A stretch of 64,000 nucleotides of DNA. Origin: Salinarimonas ramus (GTDB lineage: Bacteria; Pseudomonadota; Alphaproteobacteria; Rhizobiales; Beijerinckiaceae). The stretch covers positions 124,001-188,000 of the forward strand of contig NZ_BMMF01000010.1 in NCBI RefSeq assembly GCF_014645695.1. Reading direction: 5' to 3'. Under the pieces are notes generated by a model. That model saw only the letters and a program-made list of their open reading frames with translations. It searched no databases and was not told where the DNA came from. The position numbers were made by a program, and so were the translations under genes. Shown in pieces: positions 17,390-25,046 of the stretch (position 1 is the first letter of the stretch; each line of letters begins with the position of its first letter).

Positions 17390-18253
17390 TCAGGCGCTCG
17401 CGCGCTCAAACGGCACGACGGCGCCCGTCGAGGCGCCCTCGATCGTGCCGATCTCGTCGAGCTTCTTCGAGAGCGCGAGGCGGTCGAGGCTCGCGATGGG
17501 CAGGCTCGTGAAGACGCCGATGCGATTCTTCAGGTAGCGGAAGGCCTGGCCGAAGGCCCGTTCGCGCTCGAAGGGCGCGCCTTCCACCGCGGCGGGATCC
17601 TCGATGCCCCAATGCGCCGTCATCGGCTGTCCCGGCCAGACCGGGCAGGGCTCGCCCGCGGCGGCGTCGCAGACGGTGAAGACGAAGTCGAGCTGCGGCG
17701 CGCCGGGCTCGGCGAACTCGCGCCAGTCCTTCGAGCGCAAGCCCTCGGTGGGATAGTCGAGCGCCTCGAGCACCTTGAGCGCCAGCGGCTCGACGAAGCC
17801 CTTGGGCCTCGATCCGGCGGAGTGGACGCGAAAGCGTCCCTCGCCCTCCTTGCGCAGGATGCTCTCGGCCAGGATGGAACGGGCGCTGTTGCCCGAGCAG
17901 AGGAAGAGGACGTCGTACACCCGGTTCGGCATGGGAAGGCTCCCGAGGAGGGGGGCGCAGATCTCCGGGCGGCCGTCGCAGCACTCCTCGAGGAGGAAGC
18001 GCACGAGACCGGCCAGCCCGTCGACCTTCGCCCGGTAGACGATCGAGCGGCTCTCGCGGCGGCTCTCGACGAGGCCCGCACGCTCGAGATGGGAGAGGTG
18101 GAAGGACAGGTTCGACGCCGAGGCGCCCACCGCCTCCCCGATGGCGCCCGCCGCCATCCCGGCTTCCCCCGACCGCACGAGCAGGCGCACGACGCGCAGG
18201 CGCGTCTCCTGCGAAAGGGCGGCGAAGGCGGCGATCGCGTGGGATTCGAGCAT
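17390..18253 (-). CDS. ArsR-ArsC fusion: arsenic-sensing repressor plus arsenate reductase
   Basis: This 287-residue protein joins two arsenic functions. Residues 1-105 are an ArsR/SmtB winged-helix repressor with recognition region [17 protein letters not shown]. Its C-terminal C91, C92 and C99 (CCDGRPEIC) resemble the arsenite-binding cysteines of atypical ArsR proteins such as the Acidithiobacillus one. Residues 112-250 are a low-molecular-weight phosphatase-type arsenate reductase, with the C-X5-R loop C119-R125 (CSGNSAR) and shuttle cysteines C195 and C203. The last 35 residues are an extra tail. The junction is in frame with no internal start needed, so this is a true fusion. It heads the ars operon behind a perfect inverted repeat. 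Confidence 0.94.
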   Translation of the reverse strand: MLESHAIAAFAALSQETRLRVVRLLVRSGEAGMAAGAIGEAVGASASNLSFHLSHLERAGLVESRRESRSIVYRAKVDGLAGLVRFLLEECCDGRPEICAPLLGSLPMPNRVYDVLFLCSGNSARSILAESILRKEGEGRFRVHSAGSRPKGFVEPLALKVLEALDYPTEGLRSKDWREFAEPGAPQLDFVFTVCDAAAGEPCPVWPGQPMTAHWGIEDPAAVEGAPFERERAFGQAFRYLKNRIGVFTSLPIASLDRLALSKKLDEIGTIEGASTGAVVPFERASA

Positions 18254-18269
18254 GAGGACGTTTCGATGA

Positions 18270-18285
18270 TTCAAGAGACCTTGAA
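18270..18285. promoter_or_regulatory. Probable ArsR operator
   Basis: TTCAAG-AGAC-CTTGAA is a perfect 16-bp inverted repeat centred about 25 bp upstream of the arsR-arsC start. Known ArsR sites contain TTCAA/TTGAA half-sites of this kind, so it is the likely autoregulatory operator. Confidence 0.65.
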
Positions 18286-18382
18286 CTAATAGGCGGAGAC
18301 GTACGCTCCCGTCAAGCGGCTTGCGCACGGCGCCCGGCCGTGACGTCCTGCGCGGCGTGTCGAAGCCGCCACGGAGCGCGAG

Positions 18383-18892
18383 ATGGATCTGTTCAGGGCG
18401 TCGGAGCGCCTGATGACCATGGACGAGGCCGCGTGGGAGCGCCACGCGCACCCGATCAGCGTCTATTCGCGCATGATCCTCGGCCTGCCGCTCGTCGTCC
18501 TCGCGATCTGGTCGCGGGCGTGGATCGGCTGGTGGGCGCTCGCCGTGCTGGCGCTCGTCGCGTTCCTGGTGTGGGTGAACCCGCGCCTCACGCCGCGCCC
18601 GCGCTCGACCGACAATTGGGCCTCGAAGGCGACGTTCGGCGAGCGCGTGCTCCTCGCCCGAAGGGACGTGCCGGTGCCGGCGCACCACGCCGTCATGGCG
18701 CACCGGCTCACCGCCGTCTCGGCAGCGGGCATACCCTTCCTCGCCTACGGCCTCTGGGCGCTCGACCCGTGGCCGACGCTGCTCGGCGGCGTTCTGGTCT
18801 ATGCCGGCAAGCTGTGGTTCCTCGATCGCATGGTTTGGCTCTACGAGGACATGCGCGCCGTCGAGCCGCGCTACGCCGCCTGGCTGCGCTGA
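18383..18892 (+). CDS. DUF6653 family membrane protein
   Basis: This 169-residue protein has two pairs of hydrophobic segments (about residues 30-65 and 110-140). Conserved-looking patches M-D-E-A-A-W-E-R-H-A-H-P-I-S-V-Y-S-R and G-K-L-W-F-L-D-R-M-V-W-L-Y-E-D-M match the DUF6653 group of small membrane proteins of unknown function. The ATG follows GGAGCGCGAG. It is divergent from the arsenic operon, with 129 bp between them holding the probable ArsR site; whether arsenic controls it is untested. Confidence 0.78.
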   Translation: MDLFRASERLMTMDEAAWERHAHPISVYSRMILGLPLVVLAIWSRAWIGWWALAVLALVAFLVWVNPRLTPRPRSTDNWASKATFGERVLLARRDVPVPAHHAVMAHRLTAVSAAGIPFLAYGLWALDPWPTLLGGVLVYAGKLWFLDRMVWLYEDMRAVEPRYAAWLR

Positions 18893-18906
18893 CGCGTCAG
18901 CGCAGG

Positions 18907-19992
18907 TTAGCGCTTGTGCACCGCCGCCCGCGGTGTCGGGCGCGCGAAGCGGCCCGAGGGGGAGCGCTCGATCGGCCCTCCGCGATCGCTGCGCGCATAG
19001 ACGAGCGCCGCGATGCCCGCGCCCGCCGCCACCGCCGCGGCGGTGGCGAGGCCCGGATGCATCAACGCCTGGGTATAGGCGGAGTGCTTGAGCGTGGGAT
19101 AGGGGTAGGACGAGCGCTCATCGCCGTCGCGCATCGGCCGGTAGAGGCTCGAGGCGTTGCGCGGCGCCCGCGGCGCACTGCTCTCCTGCAGGCCGGGCAT
19201 GATCTTGCCCATCACCCGATCCGCCATGCGCGGCGCGAGCCCCGCGGCCCAGGAGATCGCCTGCCCGCCGCCGCCCACGACGAGATCGCGCACGTCGTGC
19301 TCGCACGAATGGAGGACGGCGTGTGCCACGGTCTCCGGCTCGTAGACCGGCGGCGGGTTCTGCGGCGCGTGGTCGAGGTAGTTCTTGGCGTGCTCCTTGT
19401 AGGGCGTGTTGATCGCCGACGGCTTGATCAGCGTGATCGAGACCGGCGCGTCGATGGCGTCCATCTCCGATCGCAGCGCCTCCGTGAAGCCGCGGATCGC
19501 CGCCTTGGAGGACGAGTACGGCCCCTGCAGCGGGATGGAGCGATCGCCCAGTACCGAGCCGATGTTGATGATCTTGCCGGGTCCGCCGCGGGCGCGGAAA
19601 TGCTTCACCGCGGCGAGGCAGCCATAGACCGTGCCCCAAAAATTCGTCTCGAACAGGCGGCGCATGTCGGCCGTGTCGACCTCGTCGATGCGGCCGTAGA
19701 TGGCGATGCCGGCATTGTTGATCCAGGTGTCGAAGCCGCCATAGGTGCGGATCGCCTGATCGGCGATGCGGGCGACGTCGCGCTCGACGCCGACGTCCGC
19801 CTCGCAGGTCGCGACCCGCGCGCCCTCCTCGCGCAGCTCGCGGGCGACACCTTCGAGCGCGTCGGCATTGCGCGCGGCGATGACGAGGTTCGCGCCGGCG
19901 CGGGCGAGATGGCGGGCGGTGACGAGGCCGATCCCGCTCGTCGCGCCGGTGACGACGACCGTCTGCTGGTCGAGGGGCTTCAAGCGGGTCAT
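18907..19992 (-). CDS. SDR-family oxidoreductase with C-terminal membrane tail
   Basis: This 361-residue short-chain dehydrogenase has the cofactor motif TGATSGIG (residues 15-22), N-N-A-G, and the catalytic S and Y-S-S-S-K. R-N after the second strand suggests NADP(H). After the roughly 260-residue catalytic part there is an unusual 100-residue extension: R-M-A-D-R-V-M-G-K-I-M, a polar stretch, then a hydrophobic helix (GLATAAAVAAGAGIAALVYA) and a basic tail, so it may be membrane-anchored. The substrate is unknown. A match to the sigma-EcfG consensus upstream suggests stress induction. Confidence 0.88.
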   Translation of the reverse strand: MTRLKPLDQQTVVVTGATSGIGLVTARHLARAGANLVIAARNADALEGVARELREEGARVATCEADVGVERDVARIADQAIRTYGGFDTWINNAGIAIYGRIDEVDTADMRRLFETNFWGTVYGCLAAVKHFRARGGPGKIINIGSVLGDRSIPLQGPYSSSKAAIRGFTEALRSEMDAIDAPVSITLIKPSAINTPYKEHAKNYLDHAPQNPPPVYEPETVAHAVLHSCEHDVRDLVVGGGGQAISWAAGLAPRMADRVMGKIMPGLQESSAPRAPRNASSLYRPMRDGDERSSYPYPTLKHSAYTQALMHPGLATAAAVAAGAGIAALVYARSDRGGPIERSPSGRFARPTPRAAVHKR

Positions 19993-20026
19993 GGCTTCTC
20001 TCCCGTGAATTGCGAATGGCCACGGG

Positions 20027-20051
20027 AACGAGAGGCGGGGCCGAGGGTTCC
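20027..20051 (-). promoter_or_regulatory. Sigma-EcfG type general stress promoter
   Basis: On the minus strand GGAAC (20047-20051), a 16-nt spacer and CGTT (20027-20030) exactly match the alphaproteobacterial EcfG consensus GGAAC-N16/17-CGTT. The predicted start of transcription is about 25-30 nt before the SDR start codon at 19992, which has a GGGAGAG ribosome site. Confidence 0.65.
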
Positions 20052-20096
20052 GGCCCGCTCCGAAGCGTCGCAGGCTCGCCGGTCGAAGAGAGCGGC

Positions 20097-20798
20097 TCAG
20101 CGATGCGCCTTCTGCCAGCCGGCGGCGCGCGCCTCGGCCTCCGAGCAGAACCAGCGCTCGCCGTCGCGCTCGTCGATGCGCGTGCGCTCCCAGTCGGGGC
20201 TGTCCTGCGTGTGGTAGAGCCGCCGGCCCGAACGCGAGACGTTGCCCTTGATGGTGCAGCCGCCGGGCCCGACGCTGGCGGTCTGGTCGGTGCGCCCGGC
20301 TCCGCGCTGCGCGGCCCGATGCTCCCAGGGCGCCGTCGCCTCGCCCGCGAACATGCCGGCGCGCGATGCGCGGGCGGCCCGCTCGTTCGCGACGTAGCGG
20401 TCGCTGAAGTCGCGATAGGCGAAGGCGAGCCCCTCGGAGACGAGCGTGCCGTTCAGGTCGCGATCCCCGGCCCGGCAGATGCCGACGATGCGCTCGTAGG
20501 GGTCGCGATCCACCTCCTCGCAGAGAATGGTGCGCCCGTCCGCCAGCTGCTCCAGGCGCCGCATCGCTGCGCGCCCGCAATCCCAGCGCGAACCGTCGGC
20601 GCGCTCGCAGGATTGGTCTAGCTCCGGCGCGTCGATGCCGAAGAGGCGTATCCGGCGGTCACCGCCGAGATCGAGCGTGTCGCCATCGGCGACGCGCGCG
20701 ACGCCGCGATGGACGTCGCCATCGGCCGCGAAGGCCGTCGAAGCGAGGGGAAGGGCGGCGAGCGCGGCGAGGAGCGCGAATCGAGCGAGACGGGGCAT
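20097..20798 (-). CDS. Secreted thermonuclease-family protein with C-terminal sunset-like domain
   Basis: This 233-residue protein has a signal peptide (MPRLARFALLAALAALPLASTAFAA). The staphylococcal-nuclease fold follows: G-V-A-R-V-A-D-G-D-T-L, R-I-R-L-F-G-I-D-A-P-E, and R-D-P-Y-E-R-I-V-G-I-C-R carrying catalytic-type Arg/Glu residues. After about residue 170 there is a second small domain (C-T-I-K-G-N-V, then G-E-R-W-F-C-S-E-A-E-A-R-A-A-G-W). It resembles the nuclease-associated sunset domain, with two cysteines that could pair. The start was moved to the ATG directly before the signal peptide; an in-frame start 12 codons upstream is less likely. Confidence 0.87.
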   Translation of the reverse strand: MPRLARFALLAALAALPLASTAFAADGDVHRGVARVADGDTLDLGGDRRIRLFGIDAPELDQSCERADGSRWDCGRAAMRRLEQLADGRTILCEEVDRDPYERIVGICRAGDRDLNGTLVSEGLAFAYRDFSDRYVANERAARASRAGMFAGEATAPWEHRAAQRGAGRTDQTASVGPGGCTIKGNVSRSGRRLYHTQDSPDWERTRIDERDGERWFCSEAEARAAGWQKAHR

Positions 20799-20862
20799 GC
20801 CCCGCACATCGCCAGATCGCGCCGTGCGATACAACTAGAAAACGGACGTCGGATGCCGCCTC

Positions 20863-20880
20863 AGGTAGCGTACGCAACCT
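20863..20880. promoter_or_regulatory. Near-perfect 18-bp palindrome upstream of the nuclease gene
   Basis: AGGTAGCGTACGCAACCT is symmetric at 8 of 9 base pairs. It lies 65 bp upstream of the nuclease start and 52 bp after the end of choV. It is a candidate operator; the binding protein is unknown. Confidence 0.4.
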
Positions 20881-20931
20881 CAGAAGGATTATTACCCCTG
20901 CCGCAACGTCAACCGCGATCGCCCTCCCCGC

Positions 20932-22200
20932 TCACGCCGCGTTCGGCTCCGCCTTCGCCGCCTCGTCCCCGCTCTCCCCGCGCTCCCCGCGCTCGGTGGC
21001 GCCGAGCACGCCGTCGTAGAGTTCCTTCTCGCCCAGCACCCCGATCGCGCGGCCGTCCTTGGCGACGACGAGGAGCGCGCCCGTGCGGCGGCGAATCTCG
21101 ATCGCCTCGCGCAGGGTCACGTCCGGCGAGACCACCACGACGGCGTCGGCCGGCCCGGCCTCGGCCATCGTCGCCTCGCCTTCCCAGATCCGCACGGGCG
21201 CCGGCCCGCGCCCGTCGACACGCGCGCCGACGACGCGTCCGTCGGGACCGAGCTCCAGCGTCACGCCCGAGCCGGGCTCGCCGACGATGCGTCCGTCGCG
21301 CAACCGCGTCAGCGCCTCGAGCGGCGTCATCAGGCTCTGGCCGCGCAGCACGTTGACGGGGTTCATGTGCGCGACGAACTCGGCCACGTAGGCGTTGGCG
21401 GGGTTGAGCGCGATGTCCTCGGGCGTGCCGGTCTGGACGATGCGCCCTCCTTCCATGATGGAGATGCGGTCGCCGATCTTCATCGCCTCGTCGAGGTCGT
21501 GGGAGACGAAGAGGATGGTCTTCTTCAGCTCCTTCTGCAGCTGCACCAGCTCGTCCTGCAGCTTCGAGCGGATGAGCGGGTCGAGCGCCGAGAACGGCTC
21601 GTCCATCAAGAGGATCGGCGCGTCCATGGCGAAGGCGCGCGCGAGACCCACGCGCTGCTGCATGCCGCCCGAGAGCTCGTGCCCGTAGGCGCCCGCCCAG
21701 TCGGAGAGGCCGACGAGCGCGAGCTTCTCGTGGACGACCGTCTCGATCTCGGCCTTGGAGCGCCCGTTCACCTCGAGCCCGAAGCCGACGTTCTGCGCCA
21801 CCGTGCGCCAGGGCAGGAGCGCGAATTGCTGGAAGACCATGGCGACGCCGCGCCCGCGCAGGCGCTTGAGGTCGGCCGGCCGGCGATTGGCGACGTCGAT
21901 CTCCTCGCCGTCGAAGGAGACGAGAACGCGCCCGCGCGAGACCCGGTTGAGCCCGTTGACGCAGCGCAGCAGCGAGGACTTGCCGGAGCCGGACAGCCCC
22001 ATCAGCACCGAGATCTCGCCCTCCGCGACCTCGAGGTTCGCGTCGGCGACGCCGAGGATGGCGCCGGTCTCCTTCTGGATCGTCTCGCGGTCGCAGCCGC
22101 GGTCGAGGAGCGCCAGCGCCTCCCGCTGCCGATCGCCGAAGACGAGGTCGACATGCTCGAAGCGCACGGCGATGGAGCGGCTCGTCGCGTTCGTCGTCAT
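20932..22200 (-). CDS. choV: Choline ABC transporter ATP-binding protein
   Basis: This 422-residue ATPase belongs to the quaternary-amine (ProV/OpuAA) class. An N-terminal extension of about 60 residues precedes the core, including the segment R-E-A-L-A-L-L-D-R-G-x-D-R. Walker A is GLSGSGKSS, the signature LSGGMQQR, and Walker B ILLMDEPFSALDP. The C-terminal 100 residues contain a regulatory CBS-like part (VVVVSPDVTLREAIEIRRR, then GVLGEKELYDGVL). Its ATG overlaps the permease stop (ATGA). It energises choline import for the divergent betIBA genes. Confidence 0.94.
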   Translation of the reverse strand: MTTNATSRSIAVRFEHVDLVFGDRQREALALLDRGCDRETIQKETGAILGVADANLEVAEGEISVLMGLSGSGKSSLLRCVNGLNRVSRGRVLVSFDGEEIDVANRRPADLKRLRGRGVAMVFQQFALLPWRTVAQNVGFGLEVNGRSKAEIETVVHEKLALVGLSDWAGAYGHELSGGMQQRVGLARAFAMDAPILLMDEPFSALDPLIRSKLQDELVQLQKELKKTILFVSHDLDEAMKIGDRISIMEGGRIVQTGTPEDIALNPANAYVAEFVAHMNPVNVLRGQSLMTPLEALTRLRDGRIVGEPGSGVTLELGPDGRVVGARVDGRGPAPVRIWEGEATMAEAGPADAVVVVSPDVTLREAIEIRRRTGALLVVAKDGRAIGVLGEKELYDGVLGATERGERGESGDEAAKAEPNAA

Positions 22201-23048
22201 CGGGTGGACCTCTGCGGCTGCTTGCACAGGCGGTCGAGGACGACGGCGAGGAGCACGATGGCGAGCCCGGCCTCGAAGCCCATGGCGATGTTGACGGTGT
22301 TGAGCGCGCGCACGACCGGCTGCCCGAGGCCGCCCGCGCCGACGAGGGCGGCGATCACCACCATCGAGAGCGAGAGCATGATGCATTGCGTGAGCCCTGC
22401 CATGATGGTGGGGAGCGCGTGCGGCAGCTCGACCTTCCACAGGATCTGGCGGCGCGAGGCGCCGAAGCTCTCGCCCGCTTCGATCAGCGCGCGCGGCGTC
22501 GAGGTGACGCCGAGATAGGTGAGGCGCACGGGGGCGGCCACGGCGAAGATGACGGTGGAGATCAGCCCCGGCACGACGCCGAGGCCGAACAGGATCAGCG
22601 TCGGGATCAGGTAGACGAAGGTCGGGATCGTCTGCGTCAGGTCGAGCATCGGCCGCAGCACCTGGTAGAGCCAGGCGCGATGCGCCGCCGCAACGCCGAG
22701 CGGCACGCCGATGAGCATGCACAAAGCGGTGGCGAAGACGACGAGGGAGAGCGTTTCCATCGTCTCCTCCCAGTAGCCCAGGTTGATCACGAGCAGGAAG
22801 GAGACGACGACGAGGGCCAGCAGCTTCCAGTCGCGATGGATCGCCCACGCGATGGCGCCGAACAGAGCCACGATCGCCAGCGGATGCGCCCACAGGAGCG
22901 CCTCCGTCACGCCGTCGATGACGAAGCCGAGGCTGTCGGAGATGGCGTAGAAGACGAAGGCGGCGTGGTCGTTGAGCCAGTCCACCCCGTCCCCGATCAC
23001 CCGCCCGAGCGGAATCTTGTTGTCGGTGAGCCAGGCGATCGGGTCCAT
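22197..23048 (-). CDS. choW: Choline ABC transporter permease
   Basis: This 283-residue inner-membrane permease has about six hydrophobic spans and the ProW/ChoW architecture. It starts M-D-P-I-A-W-L-T-D-N-K-I-P-L-G-R, a segment typical of ChoW. The coupling loop P-R-A-L-I-E-A-G-E-S-F-G-A-S-R-R-Q-I-L-W-K-V-E-L-P has the EAA pattern. It overlaps choV by 4 bp. A 183-bp gap holding a hairpin-rich repeat separates it from choX, so the permease and ATPase may be expressed at a lower level than the binding protein. Confidence 0.94.
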   Translation of the reverse strand: MDPIAWLTDNKIPLGRVIGDGVDWLNDHAAFVFYAISDSLGFVIDGVTEALLWAHPLAIVALFGAIAWAIHRDWKLLALVVVSFLLVINLGYWEETMETLSLVVFATALCMLIGVPLGVAAAHRAWLYQVLRPMLDLTQTIPTFVYLIPTLILFGLGVVPGLISTVIFAVAAPVRLTYLGVTSTPRALIEAGESFGASRRQILWKVELPHALPTIMAGLTQCIMLSLSMVVIAALVGAGGLGQPVVRALNTVNIAMGFEAGLAIVLLAVVLDRLCKQPQRSTR

Positions 23049-23069
23049 GGGGGAAAGCTCCTGCTCGGT

Positions 23070-23227
23070 CCTTCCCTGCAGGGGAAGGTGGATCGTCGGC
23101 GCAGCCGACGAGACGGTCGGGGCACGCGGGACGCGTGCTCGGCGCAGCCGAAACGGCGCCGAACGTCGAGGCGACGGACCCCACCCCTAGCCGCCTGCGG
23201 CGGCATTCCCCTCCCCTACAGGGAGGG
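23070..23227. repeat. REP-like hairpin element between choX and choW
   Basis: The 183-bp gap is built of four hairpins. The two ends carry 7-bp perfect stems with 5-nt loops: CCTTCCC-TGCAG-GGGAAGG (23070-23088) and CCCTCCC-CTACA-GGGAGGG (23209-23227). Inside are GTCGGC-GCA-GCCGAC (23095-23109) and GCCGCC-TGC-GGCGGC (23190-23204). The layout resembles dispersed intergenic palindromic elements of Hyphomicrobiales. Placed between binding-protein and permease genes, it may stabilise choX mRNA or damp choWV expression. Confidence 0.6.
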
Positions 23228-23231
23228 AGAT

Positions 23232-24185
23232 TCAGCCGCCGAGCGCCGCGCGCACGGCCTCGGCGCCGTTCTCGCCCTCGACGGTGGTGACGCCCTCGAC
23301 CCAGGAGAGCGCGGTGTCGACGTTCTGCTCGAGCCAGGCGCGGGCGGCGGCGTCGGGCGCGGTGCCGTCGTCGAGGATCGCACCCATGATCTCGTTCTCC
23401 ATGGCGAGCGAGAACTCGAGGTTCGTGAGGAGCTGCGCGAGGTTCGTGCACTCCTCCATCAGCCCGGCGCGCACGTTGGTGAAGACCTCGGCACCGCCGT
23501 AGTTCGGGCCGAAGACGTCGTCGCCGCCCGACAGGTAGACGAGATCGAAATTGGCGTTCATCGGATGGGGCTCCCAGCCGAGGAACACGATGCCCTGCTC
23601 GCGATCCTCGGAGCGGCGCACCTGAGCGAGCATGCCCTGCTCGGAGCTCTCGACGAGCTCGAAGGAGCCCAGCCCGAACATGTCCTCGTCGATCATCGAC
23701 TGGATCAGCCGGTTGCCGTCGTTGCCGGGCTCGATGCCGTAGATCTCGCCGTCGAGCTGATCGGCGAAGTCCGCGATGTCCGAGAAGTCGGTCAGCCCCT
23801 GCTCGGCGAGGTAGGCCGGGACGGCGAGCGTGTACTTCGCGCCCGTCAGGTTCGGCTTCTCCAGCACGATCACGGTACCCGCCTCGCGATAGGACGCCAG
23901 ATCGGCCTCCATCGTCGGCATCCAATTGCCGAGGAAGACGTCGACGTCGCCGTTCGCGAGCGAGGCGTAGGTCACCGGCACGGAGAGGAGCTCCGCCTCG
24001 GGCGCGTAGCCGAGCGCCTCGAGCACGACCGACACCGCCGCCGTGGTCGCGGTGATGTCCGTCCAGCCGACATCGGCGAAGACCGGGGCGCGGCACGCTT
24101 CCGGCACGGCGGCCTGGGCGAGGGCCGGCGCGGTCGAGAGCGCGAGCATTCCTGCTGCGGCGAGGGCGGTGTGGCGGATGGTCAT
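23232..24185 (-). CDS. choX: Choline ABC transporter substrate-binding protein
   Basis: This 317-residue periplasmic protein has a signal peptide ending A-L-A-Q-A. It matches ChoX/ProX-type quaternary-amine receptors. Aromatic residues that form the choline-binding box in Sinorhizobium ChoX have clear counterparts: W in D-V-G-W-T-D, W in F-L-G-N-W-M-P-T-M, Y in G-A-K-Y-T-L, and W in F-L-G-W-E-P-H-P-M-N. The start ATG follows AAGGAG; upstream in-frame starts would extend into the shared regulatory region. It is divergent from betI across a 210-bp region containing a BetI-like operator, so choline should induce it. Confidence 0.95.
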   Translation of the reverse strand: MTIRHTALAAAGMLALSTAPALAQAAVPEACRAPVFADVGWTDITATTAAVSVVLEALGYAPEAELLSVPVTYASLANGDVDVFLGNWMPTMEADLASYREAGTVIVLEKPNLTGAKYTLAVPAYLAEQGLTDFSDIADFADQLDGEIYGIEPGNDGNRLIQSMIDEDMFGLGSFELVESSEQGMLAQVRRSEDREQGIVFLGWEPHPMNANFDLVYLSGGDDVFGPNYGGAEVFTNVRAGLMEECTNLAQLLTNLEFSLAMENEIMGAILDDGTAPDAAARAWLEQNVDTALSWVEGVTTVEGENGAEAVRAALGG

Positions 24186-24315
24186 CGGGTCGTCTCTCCT
24201 TGTCGGGCCTCGAACCCCTCGACGCACGAAGGCGCCTCTGTCGGCTCGCGAATGCGTCGCCGCAGCCGGAGCGCTGGTATGCGCCTCGGCGAACACGGCT
24301 TAACGTCTGGGCCAA

Positions 24316-24335
24316 AATTGATTGACCGTTCAATT
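24316..24335. promoter_or_regulatory. Probable BetI operator in the choX-betI divergent region
   Basis: AATTGA (24316-24321) and TCAATT (24330-24335) are perfect 6-bp arms around an 8-nt centre. The whole AT-rich stretch ATTGATTGACCGTTCAATT closely resembles the known BetI recognition sequence. It lies 130 bp from choX and 60 bp from betI and could repress both directions until choline is present. Confidence 0.75.
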
Positions 24336-24395
24336 AAAATCGGGCAGGCTGCGGATGTCAACCCACTTGAAAGAATTGCCGCGAAGGTTCCGCTG

Positions 24396-25046
24396 ATGCC
24401 GCGTGTCGGCGTGTCGAATATCCGCAAGAAGCAGCTGATCGAGGCAACCATCGCCGCGATCCATGCGCATGGCTACGACGACACCACCATGGCGAAGATC
24501 GCCAAGCGCGCGGGAATGTCTCCAGGGCTGATCGCGCATTATTTCGGGTCGAAGGACGAGCTCTTGGAAGCGACGATGCGTTCGCTCCTCACCGACCTCC
24601 AGGCGCTGGTCTCGCAGCGGCTCGCCGCCGCGGGGCGTGCGCCCCGCGCGCGGCTGGAGGCGATCGTCGGGGCGAATTTCGACGAGAGCCAATGCGCCCG
24701 CGAGACGGTCTCCGCCTGGCTCGCCTTCTGGGGGCAGGTGCCGCACGTGCCGGCGCTGGGGCGCCTCCAGCGCGTCTATGCGCGGCGCTTGCACTCGAAC
24801 CTCAAGCGCGAGTTCGGCCGCCTCGGCGTCGCGCCGCAGGAGACCGACTACCTCGCCGAGGTGACGGCGAGCCTGATCGACGGCGTGTGGATGCGCGCGG
24901 GTCTCTCCGGCGGCGGGCTCGACACGGTCGGCGCCCGGCGCCTCGTGGGCGAGACGATCGACCTGCACCTCGCGGCGCGCGGCATCGCCCGCGCCGCCGA
25001 CGACCACAGCGATGCCGCCGAACGAAAGAAGAGGAAGACGGCGTGA
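24396..25046 (+). CDS. betI: Choline-responsive transcriptional repressor BetI
   Basis: This 216-residue TetR-family repressor has the BetI N-terminus R-K-K-Q-L-I-E-A-T and helix-turn-helix [24 protein letters not shown]. The ligand domain contains the family's W-L-A-F-W-G-Q and L-I-D-G-V-W-M-R. The C-terminus has an extra basic tail (E-R-K-K-R-K-T-A). Its stop overlaps the GTG start of betB (GTGA), so regulator and enzymes are coupled. Choline relieves BetI repression in characterised systems. Confidence 0.95.
   Translation: MPRVGVSNIRKKQLIEATIAAIHAHGYDDTTMAKIAKRAGMSPGLIAHYFGSKDELLEATMRSLLTDLQALVSQRLAAAGRAPRARLEAIVGANFDESQCARETVSAWLAFWGQVPHVPALGRLQRVYARRLHSNLKREFGRLGVAPQETDYLAEVTASLIDGVWMRAGLSGGGLDTVGARRLVGETIDLHLAARGIARAADDHSDAAERKKRKTA

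Noticed and set aside
17390-18253. Possibility that the ArsR-ArsC fusion is a sequencing artefact or two genes
   Set aside because: The frame runs through with no internal ribosome site at the domain junction, and such fusions are known in Hyphomicrobiales.
23049-23231. An insertion sequence remnant between choX and choW
   Set aside because: There is no transposase fragment or target duplication. The internal hairpins fit a non-coding palindromic element better.
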